DNA of 7,560 bases, taken from Holosporaceae bacterium (lineage in GTDB: Bacteria; Pseudomonadota; Alphaproteobacteria; UBA3830). A program made the position numbers and the translations under genes. The stretch covers positions 1 through 7,560 of the forward strand of contig JAISHN010000009.1 in assembly GCA_031262635.1 (NCBI GenBank). The letters run 5' to 3'. This document shows, one piece after another, positions 5,784-7,560 of this stretch (the first letter of the stretch is position 1; each line of letters opens with the position of its first letter). Below the pieces are notes generated by a model. The model made no database searches, was not told where the DNA came from, and saw nothing but the letters and a program-made list of their open reading frames with translations.

Positions 5784-6683
5784 CTATTTCAATTCTTTTT
5801 TCGTTATAATGATTACCGCTTCTTTTAAATTTAGAATGTCCGACGTTTCCGTCCGTTCGTAAGTATACGCGTTTTTGGCTATATAAAATTTGAAGCCTTG
5901 TTCTTCCAGCTTGCTAAGCTCGCTCTTAACGTCGCAGTTTTTAGACGATTCCGTCAAGCTAAACGAAATCAAGATTTTTATGTCGTCGGATTTGGCAAGC
6001 GTCCTATCCGCGCCTCTAATAATAGGAAATTCCAACCCTGGAAGATCTACCAGCAGCAGCGAAATCGGTTTAGGTTCCGCAAATAATTCTTCGTCGATAG
6101 AATCGCCTTCCACGGATATTGTTCTAAAGGTCGCGTATTTTCCGTCGCGAGTTTTTACCGCGGAGAGGCAATCGTCTATGGTCATCCTTTTCTTACCGTC
6201 GCAAATCGCGACGTTTTTTAAATTAACGACTTCTTCGAGATTGTTAAGAACGACGCTTTTTCTTAAACATGAAAGAGCGGTATGATTCGGTTCGAAAGCG
6301 TAGTATTTTCCCGTTCCCTTTATCTTTTTCCCAATCGTTACGGCGTTGTATCCAAAATGCGCTCCGACTTCCGCGATAACGTCGTTCGTTTGAGCCAATA
6401 AAAAAGCGACTTCGGAGAAAAGCGAGTTGACCTCTCCAGTGAATCTCAACTTTCTTCCCACAATAGGATCGTCTTTTTTTATTAAAATAGGATATCCTTT
6501 TTTCGTTATCGTAATTGCGAAACCGTTCTCAAGAGGAACTTCGCCTCGCAGAGTTGGAATTATGTTCGCTATGGTTTGAGATTTTTCTATAAAATAGCTT
6601 GTTATAAAAAGGAAACACGCCGTGATAATCGCGGTCGCAACCGTTATATTTCTAGCAAAAAAACTCTTTTTCTCGTTCGCCAT
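5784..6683 (-). CDS. Membrane-anchored FkbM-family methyltransferase
   Basis: A 299-residue protein with one predicted N-terminal membrane helix (about residues 13-31) after a basic start, so the catalytic part may be tethered to the inner membrane. The Rossmann-type SAM-binding fold begins near residue 100. Motif I is A-E-V-G-A-H-F-G-Y-N-A-V (104-115, usual form D-V-G-A-N-x-G). An acidic residue at the second strand, F-E-P-N (E131), should bind the SAM ribose. L-K-N-V-A-I (155-160) and T-I-D-D (168-171) follow. The FkbM C-terminal signature appears as L-L-L-V-D-L-P-G-L-E with I-I-R-G-A (209-225), where the family usually has K-I-D-V-E-G-x-E. FkbM enzymes O-methylate sugars, polyketides or other glycans; no substrate can be assigned. 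ATG at 6681-6683 has GGAG about 9 bases upstream. It lies 93 bp after pyruvate kinase on the same strand. Confidence 0.82.
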   Translation of the reverse strand: MANEKKSFFARNITVATAIITACFLFITSYFIEKSQTIANIIPTLRGEVPLENGFAITITKKGYPILIKKDDPIVGRKLRFTGEVNSLFSEVAFLLAQTNDVIAEVGAHFGYNAVTIGKKIKGTGKYYAFEPNHTALSCLRKSVVLNNLEEVVNLKNVAICDGKKRMTIDDCLSAVKTRDGKYATFRTISVEGDSIDEELFAEPKPISLLLVDLPGLEFPIIRGADRTLAKSDDIKILISFSLTESSKNCDVKSELSKLEEQGFKFYIAKNAYTYERTETSDILNLKEAVIIITKKELK

Positions 6684-6739
6684 ATCGCCGCTCCAGCTCT
6701 ATATTAGAACGCGAAAATATTGCGAAATCGTGGATTTTT

Positions 6740-6771
6740 AAAAAAAGTTTTTGGTTAGAAAGCGGTTAACC
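6740..6771 (-). terminator. Weak possible terminator after pyruvate kinase
   Basis: On the minus strand GGTTA (6767-6771) can pair with TAACC (6753-6757) around a 9-base loop. A run of seven T follows about 6 bases later (6740-6746). The stem is short and the T-run is displaced, so read-through into the methyltransferase gene is possible. Confidence 0.3.
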
Positions 6772-6776
6772 CCGAA

Positions 6777-7560
6777 TTAAACTATCGCGTTGCGCGTATC
6801 TACTTTGCAAATCTCGACGGATTTTGCGGTAATATCATTTACGATAATTATATTATCTCCCATAGTCGCCAATCGACGTTCCGCGACGACGGATCTAGCC
6901 GTCTTAACAATCTGCTCGACGTTAATTTTTTCAACCGCCGGATAGACTCCGCAGCATAATCCCGCTTTGCCGGCTAACGAGACGGAATCCGTAACAAGAA
7001 TTATAGGAATCCGAGGACGAGTCGCGGAGCATCTTAAAACTGTGGCAAAAGAATCCGTAAACAACGCGATTGCGTTTGCGTCGGAATATTCGGCGGCTTC
7101 CTTCGCCGCGGTGCAAAGAGCGTCGGTCGTCGTTTTGCGAGGCGTTAAGGTGTCGCACTCCAAATCCCTTATTCTCAACGAATCGGATTCCGTACTCTTT
7201 ATAACTCGATCCATAGTTTTCACAGCTTCGAACGGATATTTTCCAGAAGCCGTTTCCGCAGAAAGCATAACCGCGTCGGCTTCCTGGCAAACGGCGGTCG
7301 CGACGTCGGATACTTCCGCTCTTGTCGGAGTCGGCGAATTTATCATTGACTCTAGCATTTGCGTAGCGACTATTACCGGACGACCCATTCTGCGACAGGC
7401 TCTTACGACTTTTCTCTGAACGCTCGGAACGTTCTCAAAACCGATATCGGTTCCAAGATCGCCGCGACCTAATAGAATTGCGTCCGACGCTTCGATTATC
7501 GCTTCAAAATTTTCGGCCGCTAAAGCGGTTTCTAACTTAGTCATAACTCCGGCTCGCTCG
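6777..7560 (-). CDS. pyk: Pyruvate kinase, C-terminal part (5' end outside window)
   Basis: Catalyses phosphoenolpyruvate plus ADP to pyruvate plus ATP, the last step of glycolysis, in the cytosol. The reading frame is open through the right edge: E-R-A-G-V precedes an internal Met at 7542-7544, which is not the true start. About 260 residues are visible, so roughly half the protein is missing to the right. Active-site segments are present. T-K-L-E carries the catalytic Lys and a metal-binding Glu, G-R-G-D-L-G the second metal-binding Asp, and A-T-Q-M-L-E-S-M the conserved Thr. A-D-A-V-M-L-S-A-E-T-A-S-G-K-Y-P-x-E-A-V is the family signature. The remainder is the C-terminal domain (T-D-A-L-C-T-A-A-K-E to the end), which often binds allosteric effectors. 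SAET instead of SGET is seen in many proteobacterial enzymes. Presence of this enzyme points to a working lower glycolysis and argues against a typical Rickettsia, which relies on pyruvate phosphate dikinase. Confidence 0.96.
   Translation of the reverse strand, partial: ERAGVMTKLETALAAENFEAIIEASDAILLGRGDLGTDIGFENVPSVQRKVVRACRRMGRPVIVATQMLESMINSPTPTRAEVSDVATAVCQEADAVMLSAETASGKYPFEAVKTMDRVIKSTESDSLRIRDLECDTLTPRKTTTDALCTAAKEAAEYSDANAIALFTDSFATVLRCSATRPRIPIILVTDSVSLAGKAGLCCGVYPAVEKINVEQIVKTARSVVAERRLATMGDNIIIVNDITAKSVEICKVDTRNAIV

Noticed and set aside
5890..6285. Plus-strand frames opposite the FkbM gene
   Set aside because: The opposite strand has recognisable methyltransferase motifs; these are complementary noise.
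6931..7419. Frames on both strands overlapping pyruvate kinase
   Set aside because: Pyruvate kinase motifs are unmistakable in the main frame, so the others are shadows.
7542..7544. ATG as the start of the pyruvate kinase gene
   Set aside because: The frame continues upstream to the window edge with matching family sequence, and the N-terminal half of the enzyme is otherwise missing; this Met is internal.
1..7560. CRISPR array or a clustered defence system around the patatin (CBASS-like)
   Set aside because: There are no regularly spaced repeats, and no nucleotide cyclase, E1/E2 or JAB gene beside the patatin; the patatin has a signal-like N terminus rather than a CapV arrangement.

Overview
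The window reads as chromosome from a Gram-negative bacterium, most likely a host-associated alphaproteobacterium. The grounds are an ArnT-type lipid-linked sugar transferase, a lipobox-like signal on a patatin phospholipase, an alphaproteobacterial-looking pyruvate kinase C-domain, a SIMPL-domain envelope protein, and intergenic palindromes of the GTCATCC...GGATGAC kind that I know from several intracellular and environmental Proteobacteria. This placement is inference; nothing here fixes the genus. Both tRNA genes have encoded CCA ends and C34 anticodons (Gly-CCC, Glu-CTC). As I recall, the most reduced Rickettsiales lack these minor isoacceptors, so the genome is probably not extremely reduced.

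Layout, left to right. Positions 2-106 (minus) hold the start of what looks like an IS1595-type transposase whose similarity stops at a 14-bp direct repeat. Positions 167-533 hold a pair of divergent palindromic repeat copies in inverted orientation. Positions 534-1271 (minus) encode an exported SIMPL-domain protein. An 837-bp stretch without a convincing gene (1272-2108) carries a 12-bp tandem repeat, an AT-rich tract, a perfect Shine-Dalgarno with no start codon, and another long inverted repeat (1677-1773). A patatin-like phospholipase follows on the plus strand (2109-3548), with an unusually long N-terminal extension containing a basic cluster. Two hairpins lie between it and tRNA-Gly(CCC) (3743-3816). 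Only 16 bp after that tRNA a 574-residue ArnT/PMT-type glycosyltransferase begins (3833-5557). On the minus strand lie tRNA-Glu(CTC) (5634-5708) with a good promoter, a membrane-anchored FkbM-type methyltransferase (5784-6683), and the C-terminal part of pyruvate kinase (6777-7560, running off the right edge).

The genes do not form one obvious pathway. Three products (glycosyltransferase, FkbM methyltransferase, SIMPL protein) act at or in the envelope. The patatin is the best candidate for a host-interaction or lipid-remodelling function. Pyruvate kinase and the tRNAs are housekeeping. I saw no CRISPR array, no toxin-antitoxin pair and no clear multi-gene defence system. The most unusual material is the patatin N-terminal region and the intergenic repeats.
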